Shown piece by piece: positions 11,301 to 20,566 of a DNA stretch of 32,085 nt. The notes beneath the pieces were generated by a model that worked only from the letters and a program-made list of their open reading frames with translations, did not search any database and was not told where the DNA came from. Positions within the stretch are counted from its first letter, which is position 1, and the number at the start of each line of letters is the position of its first letter. The DNA is from Tieghemiomyces parasiticus (lineage: Eukaryota; Kickxellomycota; Dimargaritomycetes; Dimargaritales; Dimargaritaceae). The translations under genes and the position numbers were made by a program. Where the stretch lies: NCBI GenBank assembly GCA_027575765.1, contig JANBPT010000529.1, positions 1 through 32,085 on the forward strand, given 5' to 3'.

Positions 11301-12913
11301 CCAAAGCGAAGGGGACGACCCGCGAAGCGCAAGAGTCAGTCGGGTGACAACTACGGCGAAGGTGACAGTGCCGAACAACCGTTAATCGAACCAGAACCCT
11401 CCCCGGAGCCACCAAAGCGAAGGGGACGACCCGCGAAGCGCAAGAGTCAATTGGATGACAACTATGACGAAGGTGACAGTGACGAACAACCGTTAATCGA
11501 ACCGGAACCCTCCCCAGAGCCACCAAAGCGAAGGGGACGACCTGCGAAGCGCAAGAATCAATCGTCCTGCAATACCGCCGGCGCACCGGTGGTACCCGAA
11601 CCCGAGTCACCGGTCAAGTCCCAGCCTAGCAAGGTTAAAGGCATCCAGGTCCCGGACACCATGGCCGCCGCATTAGCCGCCGCTGATTCCAGCGCAAATT
11701 TCTTACAAGTACCGCAGCGGACCTCACGGCCGCTCACCGGCAAGGATCGTGCCATACACGCCGGCGGTCTCGAAAGCCAGCTCGGGGCCATCAGTGACGG
11801 TGAGTCCGGTAACGAGAGTCAACCAGAATGCCCCGGCCGGATCGACCGCAAAACCTCACGCTCACTGTTGCGGTCGCCCTTACTGGCCCAGGTTGAAAAG
11901 GCCCGCCGGTCTTCGGGTATTTCTGAGAGTGGCGCGGCCCGCCGTCTCATCCTCGACGTTAGCGTACCGGATTCTCCCTCTCCAGCGGTGCGAGTTTCAA
12001 AGTCGGTCAGTGCTAAGCCAGGTCCACTCCGTGACGGATCGGTATCGCCAGGTCTACCGTCGGTTGAGGCCAAGGTTAACGGTGGTGGTGATGGTGTGGA
12101 GGCAAAGCCCAAGGACCAGACAAGCCGTAAGGCTCTGTTTAAGGAGGCATCTCCGGACCGATCCCCATCACCTTCCCCTTCGCCACCCCCGATGACCAGT
12201 CCCAGAGTCACTGACCGACCCCAGCGGCGGGCGAAGGCCGCAGCCAAAACCTGTGCTGAGGATGATTTATCGCCTTCGGACCCCTCCGATTCGGAAACGG
12301 AAGGCTGGACTCCAAAATCCAAGACCAAGGGCAAGCACAAGCGAAAATCCAGCGCGGCATCCAAACCCAGCCTCACCCGCAGTGACTCCGCTACATCACT
12401 GGTATCGGCTTCGTCCGACCCCCCTGAGGCCATCGATGTTGCGGGTGGCTCCTTGAATTATCAGCGACTGCCTCCACCACTTCCCATGGCACACCTCAAT
12501 GCCGCCCGGTTAGCACTCCAGGCCAAATCTGCTACTGCCGCGGACGGCGATGCGGCCAGTGTGATAACGAGCGTTACGCAGCTGGGTGGAGGGGCCCTCG
12601 GTGCTAAGGAGAAGCGCAAGCGAAATCTGGCCAAGCGGATGGTTAGCCTCGGCGTCAACTTACTCAAGGTAAGTCAACCCCGGAATGACTGGTGGGTTGG
12701 AAAGGGTGAGCTCGAACACGCTACAAGCAAGCAAACCTGTAAGGCTCATTAACCATAAACTAACCCTCGTCAACCTTCCTTTTCCTCCCCCCCCCCGCAC
12801 ACACATGTCCTCTATATTACCCTCTCCCTTGCCTCGTCCAGGCCGATCCGGCAACCGATAAACCTAGCCGCAATTCCCTAAGCCTGGGGTTCAAGGTTCC
12901 TAAGAACTTTTGA
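8352..12913 (+). CDS. degenerate (nucleotide-binding-dead) kinesin-like protein with coiled coil and six AT-hook repeats, about 1356 aa
   Basis: Exons are 8352-8800, 8935-9673, 9858-12668 and 12842-12913; all junctions are GTAAGT...AG and keep frame (phases 2, 0, 0). Residues 1-314 follow the kinesin motor order: IGVYVHLHN (strand 1), KYFDYTGGAKAQERVY, the P-loop region GGNAAVFSMIVGAS, MSVSYV, HLCLIDLGAP (switch II), and HAPTHDTPLTLLTQDLVGG, matching the usual H-x-PYRDSKLT-x-LLQDSLGG. The GKT/S of the P-loop is absent, the switch I SSRSH is replaced by DVRLPF, and DLAGSE reads DLGAPI, so ATP hydrolysis is not expected. Residues about 330-617 form a long coiled coil. Residues 751-965 hold six 37-residue repeats, five with the AT-hook core KRRGRPAKRK. 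The rest is basic, Ser/Pro-rich, with NLS-like clusters (RGRKRKKQKQ). It probably acts on chromatin; a role in joining DNA to microtubules or to an active motor partner is inference. The start could lie further upstream. Confidence 0.8.
8801..8934 (+). other. intron 1 of the pseudokinesin gene (134 bp)
   Basis: GTAAGT donor after TATGT and a CCCAG acceptor, with a CTTAAC branch-like site about 17 bases upstream of the acceptor. Splicing restores a Val codon and joins MSVSYV to MLGLTDKDCVNL, the place where kinesins have their S-x-x-EIYNE-x-x-x-DLL segment. Confidence 0.85.
9674..9857 (+). other. intron 2 of the pseudokinesin gene (184 bp)
   Basis: GTAAGT donor in phase 0 after the Leu codon of a coiled-coil heptad run, a CTAAT-like branch site near 9834 and a CTCTAG acceptor. 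Splicing continues the coiled coil directly into EHERAKKFDQ. Confidence 0.85.
10920..11564 (+). repeat. in-frame tandem repeat, 111-bp unit, about 5.8 copies, encoding AT-hooks
   Basis: Units begin at 10920, 11031, 11142, 11253, 11364 and 11475, exactly 111 bases apart. Each encodes an acidic segment (DSDEQPLIE), a Pro/Glu hinge (SPEPPK) and a basic AT-hook (KRRGRPAKRK). The first unit is divergent (KRKGRAAKHK), while units 2-6 are nearly identical at DNA level, which suggests recent expansion. The last unit stops after KRKNQS. Confidence 0.95.
12669..12841 (+). other. intron 3 of the pseudokinesin gene (173 bp)
   Basis: GTAAGT donor in phase 0 after Lys, a CTAAC branch site near 12760, a long pyrimidine/C tract and a TCCAG acceptor. 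The last exon adds 23 residues ending SLGFKVPKNF and stops with TGA at 12911-12913. Without splicing the frame ends shortly after the donor in unrelated sequence. Confidence 0.75.
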
Positions 12914-13279
12914 TCTTTAGCTTAATGATTGGTTCACTGTCATGTCCTTAGCCCGCATCCTCATTATTTACCCGTTGGTCCAAATCCAGATTCCTACCAC
13001 ACTGTACCTTACTATAGAATTTCACTTCGCACTTTCTTTTCGGTACGAATCCCATCTACTTCATAGTAGCTCGTCTTCCCCAATCGTGTAGTTCCCTTAC
13101 CTCTCCAGCTATCTAATTATGACCGCGTCGATCAATTCTCACGGCAGCCACTATAGTGGTACCCTACATATTTCGAATTTACTTATTGTCTATCATTCCG
13201 CCTGTGTAAATAATCACAATGTTCTAAGGGAACATATCACATGTCGAAATCGAACTTGGTTACAGAGAAAGTTCTAATG
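12914..13279. other. convergent 3' region
   Basis: Short AT-richer spacer between the ends of the pseudokinesin gene (+) and the small secreted protein gene (-). It presumably holds both transcript ends. No other feature seen. Confidence 0.5.
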
Positions 13280-13705
13280 CTAATTACCACGACCAATCTT
13301 GCCCTTGAAGTGGTTCAATACGGCATTGGCCGTAGGGTTGGCGTGCATCGGCTCCTCTGTGGCACCAGACTGTTGCGCATGGTTGCGCAGTGTAATCCAG
13401 TGGTTCGACGTGGGCACCGGGAGCCCACGACCCTGCTCCAATCGCCCACCGAAATGGCGCAGGGCGGCATTGACGAGAGGATTGGCATGCAGCGGCTGCT
13501 CCGTCTCGGTGGGGGTGGCGGCGCTAGCTGAGGAGGGATTGGCTTCAGTCTGGCGGTGGTCGATGCCACGAAAGTGGTGGCGTACGGCCGCCCAGCCCCG
13601 TCGCTCAGGAATAGTAGATGTCTTCTGGGATTCCGGGTCTTCGTAATTACTGATGCGTGCGGTGGCGGCCGTGGCCAGAGCGAGCATCAAAATGGCGCAC
13701 TTCAT
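13280..13705 (-). CDS. small secreted protein with internal repeats (141 aa), function unknown
   Basis: The start MKCAILMLALATAATARIS is a good secretory signal peptide with likely cleavage around residues 16-18. The mature part has no cysteines and contains two clear copies of a ~25-residue unit: residues 69-94 (EQPLHANPLVNAALRHFGG...) and 117-140 (EEPMHANPTANAVLNHFKG...). A weaker third copy of the core lies at residues 37-48 (GWAAVRHHFRGI). The shared core is a short amphipathic helix with an HF-x-G signature followed by Arg/Lys-Gly residues. It could be a secreted effector, a cell-wall or antimicrobial-type peptide, or a precursor processed into several peptides; none of these can be chosen from sequence. 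It is convergent with the upstream pseudokinesin gene. An internal repeat kept at protein level supports real coding. Confidence 0.65.
   Translation of the reverse strand: MKCAILMLALATAATARISNYEDPESQKTSTIPERRGWAAVRHHFRGIDHRQTEANPSSASAATPTETEQPLHANPLVNAALRHFGGRLEQGRGLPVPTSNHWITLRNHAQQSGATEEPMHANPTANAVLNHFKGKIGRGN
13286..13501 (-). repeat. two diverged coding repeats in the small secreted protein
   Basis: Copy 1 spans 13424-13501 and copy 2 spans 13286-13357 on the minus strand. Shared protein pattern: E-x-P-x-HANP-x-x-NA-x-L-x-HF-x-G. The two copies are separated by a Ser/Thr/His-containing spacer. Confidence 0.7.
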
Positions 13706-15684
13706 GGTTAGGTATCGTGGTGGAGGTTAATGGGCGTAGGGCGGTCAATAATGAAGAGTCAGTTAAGGCAACCAAAGCTAGGTGTGGTTTCAAAAATGGG
13801 GCCAAGAGGTAGAGAGGATGGGCTTTTTATTTGTAAAAAAAAGACGATTGCGACCACGGTCGCGGTCAATTATATTACCAGTGGCAATGCCAGATCAACA
13901 TATTTTGGAGGAGAGCAAGCAGAGCGTGCTGACGACGGTCGACCGCCGTGAAGTTTCCTTCCAACCCTTCCATCTTCGTACTACACTGGTAACGACCGAC
14001 ACGCCTTGGCCGCTTTACGTAGGTAAGTCGCAGGTTCCAAAGCTATGCGATTTCGATAGACTTATAAATCAGGTTCGGGTGACGGAGGGAAGGGCATCAG
14101 TGCGTGTGTAACGGTACGTATGGAAACGTCGAAAGGTGCTTTCCGTGGGACATCAGGGCGCCACCGGCTTGTTTCACGAAAACCGAAGAGACGCGACGCC
14201 GCATGACCGACCAGTATCATGGAGGGGGCCCACCCAACGCACCAGTTAGGTCCCGAGTCCCTGCTTGACCCTTCCAGTGTCTACCAGCAACTTGCACTTC
14301 GACCTTTGCCTTAACTGGACTGTCGGGGGCTGAAAACCGGGGAAGGTTAATTGGCTGTACTGAATGTGGCGGGGTCCACAGGCCAACTATGCTCGTCCAG
14401 GCACCTCGCATGTCATTGCACACACCAACTTACTCCGAAGACCAGGGGAGGGGGCCTTAAGGTAATGCCAGGCTCGGCTCCGCCGGAAAAATAAAATCCT
14501 GCCCACACCAACGGCCTCGATTGGAGCCTTGGCATTAAAATGACCGCCACTGAGTACCCTCTTGACGGTAGTGATACCAAAGGAAACTTCCAGGGCTCAC
14601 CGAGCCCAGCTGACCAGGGTGTAGCTGGTCTCCGTGGTGGTCACGGTGTCGCATCGGTAGCGACTTTGATCAACAGCTGCTTTTTATCGCAGATGTCATA
14701 CCTTCAACCCCATGTGCCGATACGGCCGAGTTTCCGGCGAATGGGGGCATAGTTACTTCAATTCCCTGCACCGTTATTATAGAGAGGGCTGATTCTAACG
14801 TCAGTTAGGTTTTATTTACACTCAGAGAACCGCAGCCGCTCCTTACTTTCCCACTTGAGCTATTAGCCATACCCCGATATTCTAATGGCTACTTAATTAT
14901 CTGGATGGGTATGTCTATTAAATCGTCCCGCAGTCGAAAAGGAGCCTCCGTATGACGACTAAAGCCGTGCCCTATGCTGCAGCCACCATCTTCGCCTCTG
15001 GCATGGGCACAGGTCCGGGCCCTACATTAGCCAACGGGGCTGTCAAGTATGAAGATGGACCAATATTCATTAATCGAATACGAACTAGTACAAAACCTAC
15101 GGAAGCAGGGCCTCATCCCCGCTCGCATGGCGCTGAGCAAGACTTGCCCGCCCTTTTAAGAAGCCATTAGAGTACATTATCTCCTTTGTCTAGGTACAAT
15201 AACCAGCGACTGGCCTACAATGCCCCTGGTGACCTTACAGTGGTATGGATTCAAAAAGGAAACCTATTGCTCCCACCCACAGGCGACAGGGTCAGTCGTG
15301 GCCGTCCCTGCCGTCAACCGACCGACCCAGAACGGCTATACCGATACTGCGCGCGGAAATCCCCAGGTGGCCTTGGGCCGATTACCGCCTCCTACTCCAC
15401 TGCTCATCCTCTCCTCACGCCTTTCATCTCCGGTTATTATTCAAACCCCGGCAGCGTTTGAGGTGGACTTTGACCTGACCTTTCCCGCCTCCGGTCCGGA
15501 TTGCCCGCAATCCTCTCCTGCTCTACTCTCCAGCCGCTTTTCCCTTCCAATACCCGTCGACTGCCAATTGCCAAGTCTTTAGCACTAGCGTGTCTTGGCC
15601 CGCTTACGCTCCTGCCCGCCCACCATTCCTTCCACTCACACAACCCTCCTTGCCCTTCCTAGGTGACACTGTTATTATACTGCC
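13706..15684. other. divergent intergenic region between the secreted protein and kinase genes
   Basis: About 2 kb. The part next to the secreted-protein gene is purine-rich on the + strand and the part next to the kinase (about 15400-15684) is pyrimidine-rich, as expected for two outward-facing 5' flanks. Open frames at 13782-14111 and 15186-15582 show no domains. No RNA gene seen. Confidence 0.45.
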
Positions 15685-18000
15685 ATGGACCTGTCTGGCC
15701 ACCAGGGCCTCCATGACGAGAGCGAAGACCTCGCGCTGGGTATCCTGCCACCGGGCACGACCCAGACGGTGGGCCAGCACGAAGTAGTCATCCTGGATCA
15801 CCTTGGTCAGGGCGGCAAGTCACACATCTACAAGGTCTCCCTTGGCGTGGACGGACCCCCAGCAGTCCTCAAGCGTATTGCGGTGGCCGACCAGGCGGCC
15901 TTGGAAGACGCCCAGCGGGAGTGCTGTATCCACCAGCAGCTGACCGGTCACACCAATATCCTGCCATTTCTCGCCTCGGCGGTCGCCCCGCTCGCCAACA
16001 ACATGGGATTTGAAGTATTCATCCTGACTGAATTTTGTTCCACGGGTAATCTGGTCGAACTGCTCAATCGCCGGCTCAAGCGGCGCCTGGAGGAGCGCGA
16101 AATCCTGCGTATTTACAAGCAGGTTTGCCTCGCGGTGGCACACATGCATTACCAGGATCCGCCAATCCTCCACCGGGACCTTAAGGTGGAGAATATCTTG
16201 ATCGCTAATGACCTCAGTCGGTTTCTCCTCAGCGATTTTGGGTCGTGCACCACAGAACAGGTCCGCGCCGGCGCGACCCTGACCGGCCGGGATGTGGCCC
16301 GCTATGAGGACGACATCCACGCTAACACAACGTTGGAGTATCGCGCTCCGGAACTCATCGACCTGTACCTGCGCTACGGGCTCACGGAGAAGATGGATAT
16401 TTGGGCCATCGGCGTGCTCCTGTACAAGCTGTGCTACCTCGTCACCCCGTTTGAGGAGGCCGGTGAACTGGCCATCCTCAACGTCCAGTACACCCTGCCA
16501 GCCTCGCCGGTCTACACCGAAGATCTTAAACACCTCATCCGCTGGACTTTGCAGGAGGATCCGGCCCGCCGGCCCACCATTTACCAGCTGACCGCTAAAG
16601 TGTGTGCACTCTGCGGAGACCCCTGCCCCATCAAGGATATCTATCCCCAGCGACCGACCCACACTGATGTGGCCCCGCCAGCCGGCCCGAAATCGCGGCC
16701 CACTTCTACAGCCTTCGCCACCCCGCCTGCCCGCCTCCACCCGACACCCCAGGCCGAGGTAAACCATAACCCGTTCTTTAGCCTTGGCGCCCCCGGTATC
16801 CCCACGGTCGGCTCCACAGACCACTTCATGGCCGCCGCCCAGGGGTCAGACGATACCCGGGATATCTTCGCCACGGAATTCACCCCGCAGGACCTCGAAG
16901 CCGCCTCCAAGCCCATGCGGCGCGGCCGTCCCACTCGCGGGGCCAGCGGTAAGGCCCCCACAGCGGTAACGCCTCCCGGGGCGCCATTGTTCACCGTGTC
17001 CGCGGCAGCCCCGCCCCTACCTTCACCCAGGCAGCCGGCGGTCACCAAGCGCAGTGGTCCGTTTGAGGTCCTCGTCACCGATCCGAAAACCCCCGGCAGT
17101 AGCACCGCCGCTACCAATCTGGCGGATCCCTTCGCCGAACTGTCCGTATCGGACCGTAAAGGGCAGCCTACCTCTAGTACTTCTAGCCCCTTTGATCCCG
17201 TGTTGAGCGGGCGGGATGGTCCCGCCGTGGCGACTCTCGAACAAAAGTGGCCATCCCCTACCACCCCATCGTTCCCCTTGGCGGACGCGACTAACCGGTC
17301 TGCGCCTTGGCCCGCAGCTCCGACTTCCGGTCATTTAAATTTCGCGGCCTTTGAGGACGCCTTCGCGCCGCCCAACTCTCAACCATCCGCTGTACAGCCA
17401 TCCCCTACCGAGCCGGGCAATACGGCCACACCGGCCTTGATCTCCCCACCTAAGGCCACCACGTCGGGCCTGGTTGTATCACCAACCAATCCTTTCCGCG
17501 CCTCATTGATCGGTTCCCAGCTGTCCCCACAACCCTCTCTCTTTCCGTCCCCCCCTTCCGTCCGTACCACCGGCTCCGCACCATCCGTACCGATTTGTCC
17601 CATGTCCACCGCCAAGTCACCCTTTTCCACCGTTAGTCCCGGCGCGCGCGGTGGTCGACCCACGCCGCCGCCGGTTCCCCAGTCGCGCCGGGGCTCTGTG
17701 ACGACTGCCAACGCCACCATACCTCCACTTAACAAGGCCAAGAGTATGCCCGAACGGATGGTAGATCTAGGGCCTGCGTCGCGCCGTTCGGCCCCAGCCA
17801 CCCCCCCAGTCCCTGCCCTCCCTTCAACGATGATGGCTACCAGAGGTCCTGTGCCTCCGCCTATCCCGCCTAAACGGCTCCCTCCCCCGCCGCCACCGAT
17901 TCGGGGTCGACCGCCGCCACCGCCCCCTCCGTCGCGGCCGAGCCACCATTCATCAAGTGCGATACCCCCCGTACTCCCGCCACGAGCTCGCCGAGTGTAG
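15685..18000 (+). CDS. ARK1: Ark1/Prk1/AAK1-family serine/threonine kinase (771 aa)
   Basis: Members of this NAK family phosphorylate endocytic adaptors and Pan1/epsin-type proteins and control actin patches and clathrin uptake. The kinase domain lies at about residues 32-312: Gly loop LGQGGKSHIYKV (40-51), catalytic Lys63, alpha-C Glu79, HRDLKVEN (163-170), DFG (184-186) and APE (221-223). All catalytic residues are present. The stretches CCIHQQLTGHTNI, ANTTLEYRAPE and MDIWAIGVLLYKLCY are typical of the family. The long tail is disordered and has NPF and DPF motifs (NPFFSL, NPFRAS, DPFAEL), which bind EH-domain and adaptor proteins, and ends in polyproline (PPIPPKRLPPPPPP) suited to SH3 binding, as in yeast Ark1/Prk1 bound by Abp1. 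The start is favoured because an in-frame TGA lies at 15664 and the context is CTGCCATGG. One exon. Confidence 0.93.
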   Translation: MDLSGHQGLHDESEDLALGILPPGTTQTVGQHEVVILDHLGQGGKSHIYKVSLGVDGPPAVLKRIAVADQAALEDAQRECCIHQQLTGHTNILPFLASAVAPLANNMGFEVFILTEFCSTGNLVELLNRRLKRRLEEREILRIYKQVCLAVAHMHYQDPPILHRDLKVENILIANDLSRFLLSDFGSCTTEQVRAGATLTGRDVARYEDDIHANTTLEYRAPELIDLYLRYGLTEKMDIWAIGVLLYKLCYLVTPFEEAGELAILNVQYTLPASPVYTEDLKHLIRWTLQEDPARRPTIYQLTAKVCALCGDPCPIKDIYPQRPTHTDVAPPAGPKSRPTSTAFATPPARLHPTPQAEVNHNPFFSLGAPGIPTVGSTDHFMAAAQGSDDTRDIFATEFTPQDLEAASKPMRRGRPTRGASGKAPTAVTPPGAPLFTVSAAAPPLPSPRQPAVTKRSGPFEVLVTDPKTPGSSTAATNLADPFAELSVSDRKGQPTSSTSSPFDPVLSGRDGPAVATLEQKWPSPTTPSFPLADATNRSAPWPAAPTSGHLNFAAFEDAFAPPNSQPSAVQPSPTEPGNTATPALISPPKATTSGLVVSPTNPFRASLIGSQLSPQPSLFPSPPSVRTTGSAPSVPICPMSTAKSPFSTVSPGARGGRPTPPPVPQSRRGSVTTANATIPPLNKAKSMPERMVDLGPASRRSAPATPPVPALPSTMMATRGPVPPPIPPKRLPPPPPPIRGRPPPPPPPSRPSHHSSSAIPPVLPPRARRV

Positions 18001-18323
18001 TTATGACCCGATGGAGTCAGCGTCTTAAATTATCTAACCTGAACTCTCTCCTCTTTGATTACACCTGTTCTTTGACCCTACTGAACGGTCGCTCCATCAA
18101 TATCTCCTGGTTAGGGCCAGTACGCTCCGCTCCCAAATTTACCCGCGGCAATGGCAGACCGTTCTAAATAATAACTCACATACACCTAGTATGACTTGAC
18201 TCGGTAAAGCATTACGCAAGGCGTGTGAAGACCGCTAGATTACTAAGGTGTACATGAATGGTTAGAGGTGGAGAGAGGCTCGGGTTTACCCGTATAGGAC
18301 AAAATATTATGGTCGGACAGAGT
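18001..18323. other. convergent 3' region
   Basis: Spacer between the ends of the kinase gene (+) and the EI24-like gene (-). It is AT-richer than the coding sequence, with an AAATAATAA stretch near 18165 that might serve 3'-end formation. Nothing else seen. Confidence 0.5.
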
Positions 18324-19517
18324 TTACGACTGCGGCCGGTACTGGTAGCGCCGGAACTGGTTGAGAAGGAGGGCGTTGATGTTCTTGGATAACGCAAAGA
18401 TGGGGAGGCGGGTGGGCACGTTGCGGAGCCTAGGAACCGGGTCAGACCGGCGCGGCAGGGGCTGGGCGATATTAGCCATGATGATGTACATAGGGAAGAG
18501 GAAGGCGAAGATGCCGGCGCTGACGAAGAGTGGGGAGAAGAAGGTGCAGAGGGTGCAAGGAAGGCCAAACCCTAAAAAGTAGGCCCACCGACTCTCGAGG
18601 TAGTCGAGACGTTTCTCAAACGACCAATTCTTATTGATCCACTGGTATTCGAAGCAGTAGAAGGCGTAGATCCAGCAAAAGTAGATGAAGGAGCCCAGGG
18701 GCCCGACGTAGGGGACCAGGTAGATGAGGCTCGCCCACACGACGTACGTGAAGAAGAGCAGGATGCGGTAAATTTCGCTGGCGATATTCTGCAGCATCCC
18801 TGAGTAAGTCAGCGGGGTCCGCGAGGGTTCGCCTCCGCGCATGGTGTAGACCCGATCGGCGATCTCTTGGTACCAGATGGCGTTCAGCAGAAAGCTGAAG
18901 CAGTAGACTGGATAGAGCCAGAAGGCGTTGTAGGCGAACGTGATGAGGTAGTAAAGGACCTCGACGGCCAGCGGGGTGGTCGCGGTGGAGGCCGTGCCTA
19001 ACCTCCCGGCCGGTCCCGCAGCGCCCAGGGCGGCCTGGGTCCACCCTGTAATGACAAAGGCCAGGTGGCTCAGGAGGTCGTTGAGCCGGAGGATGACAAT
19101 ATTGTAAAACACGATGCTACCAAGGAACAGGATACCGTTCAGCACCACGCACTTGAGGACTCGTTGCTGGATGGTCCTCGACCCGTATACCACAATCAGA
19201 CAGGTGGGCCATGCCGAGGCATCCTTTACCCCGGCCCAGACGCACCAGAGTTGGTGGCGGAGGAAGGGGCGGAGTCCGCGTTGGGACGGGGAGCTGGACC
19301 GAGCGGACTTGGCAGGCGTCGGGAGGGAGGCTGGGCGACGGGTGGGCTGTGGCTCTCGGGAATGGGCATCCGGTTGCTGCTGCTGCTGCTGGCAATATTC
19401 ATGGTACGCTTGGACAGCCCGGTCAACCTCAGACGAGCTGGTGGATGGCGGGCCCGGGAGCCGGGATTCCAGCGGATTGGAGTAGGCGGGGCCCCGGGGT
19501 CTGCGTGGTACGGACAT
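18324..19517 (-). CDS. EI24: EI24-like multi-pass ER membrane protein (397 aa)
   Basis: EI24 (etoposide-induced 2.4, PIG8) is an ER membrane protein linked to autophagy and related to the CysZ/EI24 family. Residues 1-80 are polar and probably cytosolic, with six consecutive Gln at 43-48. Hydrophobic segments lie at about 119-144, 184-213, 250-270, 273-291 and 312-348. The family signature LYPVYCFSFLLNAIWYQEIA (residues 201-220) and the following DRVY are well kept, as is the YQWINKNWSFEKRLDYLESRWAYFLGFGLP block typical of EI24 (residues 291-320). A basic tail follows the last helix. Length is close to animal EI24 apart from the extended N-terminus. One exon; the start is the first in-frame ATG, and an additional upstream exon cannot be ruled out. 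Confidence 0.9.
   Translation of the reverse strand: MSVPRRPRGPAYSNPLESRLPGPPSTSSSEVDRAVQAYHEYCQQQQQQPDAHSREPQPTRRPASLPTPAKSARSSSPSQRGLRPFLRHQLWCVWAGVKDASAWPTCLIVVYGSRTIQQRVLKCVVLNGILFLGSIVFYNIVILRLNDLLSHLAFVITGWTQAALGAAGPAGRLGTASTATTPLAVEVLYYLITFAYNAFWLYPVYCFSFLLNAIWYQEIADRVYTMRGGEPSRTPLTYSGMLQNIASEIYRILLFFTYVVWASLIYLVPYVGPLGSFIYFCWIYAFYCFEYQWINKNWSFEKRLDYLESRWAYFLGFGLPCTLCTFFSPLFVSAGIFAFLFPMYIIMANIAQPLPRRSDPVPRLRNVPTRLPIFALSKNINALLLNQFRRYQYRPQS
19374..19391 (-). repeat. CAG microsatellite encoding six Gln
   Basis: Five CAG codons and one CAA on the minus strand, inside the EI24-like gene N-terminal region. Short and interrupted only at its end. Confidence 0.9.
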
Positions 19518-20566
19518 GCTGAAGGGTAAACTCGTGGGCTATCAAGGTTGGTGCTACAGGTCCGGCCGGGCAGCAGCGCGCAGTAGGTAAGGGATGGGGC
19601 TGGTTGGAGCGCAGGAGGCGTGCCGCCCGAGCTCAATGGCGAGTCAGGACCGGGGTCGGGGTGATAGAAGGAAGATGGGTTTTCACGGATTTAAGCGCCG
19701 GGTAGTCGCTGGCGTGACCTATTCAAATGAGCCAAGGGAAGTTAGAGATAAGCCCGGGACAGGCGAGGGAGTTTAGGAGGCTAAATCTCCAACGTCCAGG
19801 AACCGTGCTAGGTTTTGGGGCCCCGCAGTCCCACCAGAAGTGGCCCCCTTGGCGCTGGGCGATAGGGACGGGGGATGGATGTGGGGGGAGGAAGGCTTGG
19901 GGGGCAGTGACGGCTCACGCGACCCCGCGGCGGACCCTGAACCAGAGGGGCGCGTACGAGCGTCGGATATCGGGCGTACCTAATGACGATGGACTGGAGA
20001 AGGTGGTCCATGTTAGTGGCGCCCCAGGGTAGGAGTGGTGGAGGTCAGCACCCCAGCTAACAAACCTGCCTGGTTCTGCGGAGCGGACAGTTTGTGTCTA
20101 AAGACCCCGTCTCATACTAGAAAGGATAGGCCGATGGCCGGAACTCTGCGTAATGTTCATGGACGTCTGTCGGCACCACCAGCCTACAATCTTTAATTCC
20201 CCCCCTCCCCCTAGGGGTCTGGAGAGTACGCAAACGCGGTTCCGGAGGGGCTTTCTTGGCAACTCTCAAAGCAATGGTCTTCGCAGCAGTCTGTGCAATG
20301 CATCTGTGGCGGAACGAGACTTGCAAGAGGTAGCGCAGAGTTGGGTCGTGGTCGGCAGCTGCCGCAGTGCACGCCGGCTTTCCGTTCACATTCACCGAAG
20401 ATTGCAGGCCTCCCATTTTAACTACTAGCACGCTCGGCCCGCTACCAGCCTGCGCTCTGCCTCCCCCCTGGCACTGGCCTGCTGCTGATCCCTACGCCAT
20501 CCACGTCCCCAGTTATTCCGCCTTATTCCTGGTCATTTCACCCCCTCCCCGGACTTTGGGACCGCC
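19518..20566. other. divergent promoter region between the EI24-like and RFWD3 genes
   Basis: The EI24 side is G-rich and the RFWD3 side is C-rich on the + strand (a C/T block near 20197-20212 and C-rich sequence from 20440 to 20566), consistent with two outward-facing 5' flanks. No recognisable gene or RNA. Confidence 0.5.

Noticed and set aside
10867..11610. 247-codon open frame on the minus strand across the AT-hook repeats
   Set aside because: It is a by-product of a repeat unit whose length is a multiple of three: once one unit has no stop in that frame, all have none. The + strand frame continues a spliced, multi-domain protein.
15820..16824. 334-codon open frame antisense to the kinase
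   Set aside because: It mirrors highly conserved kinase codons on the other strand and shows no domain of its own.
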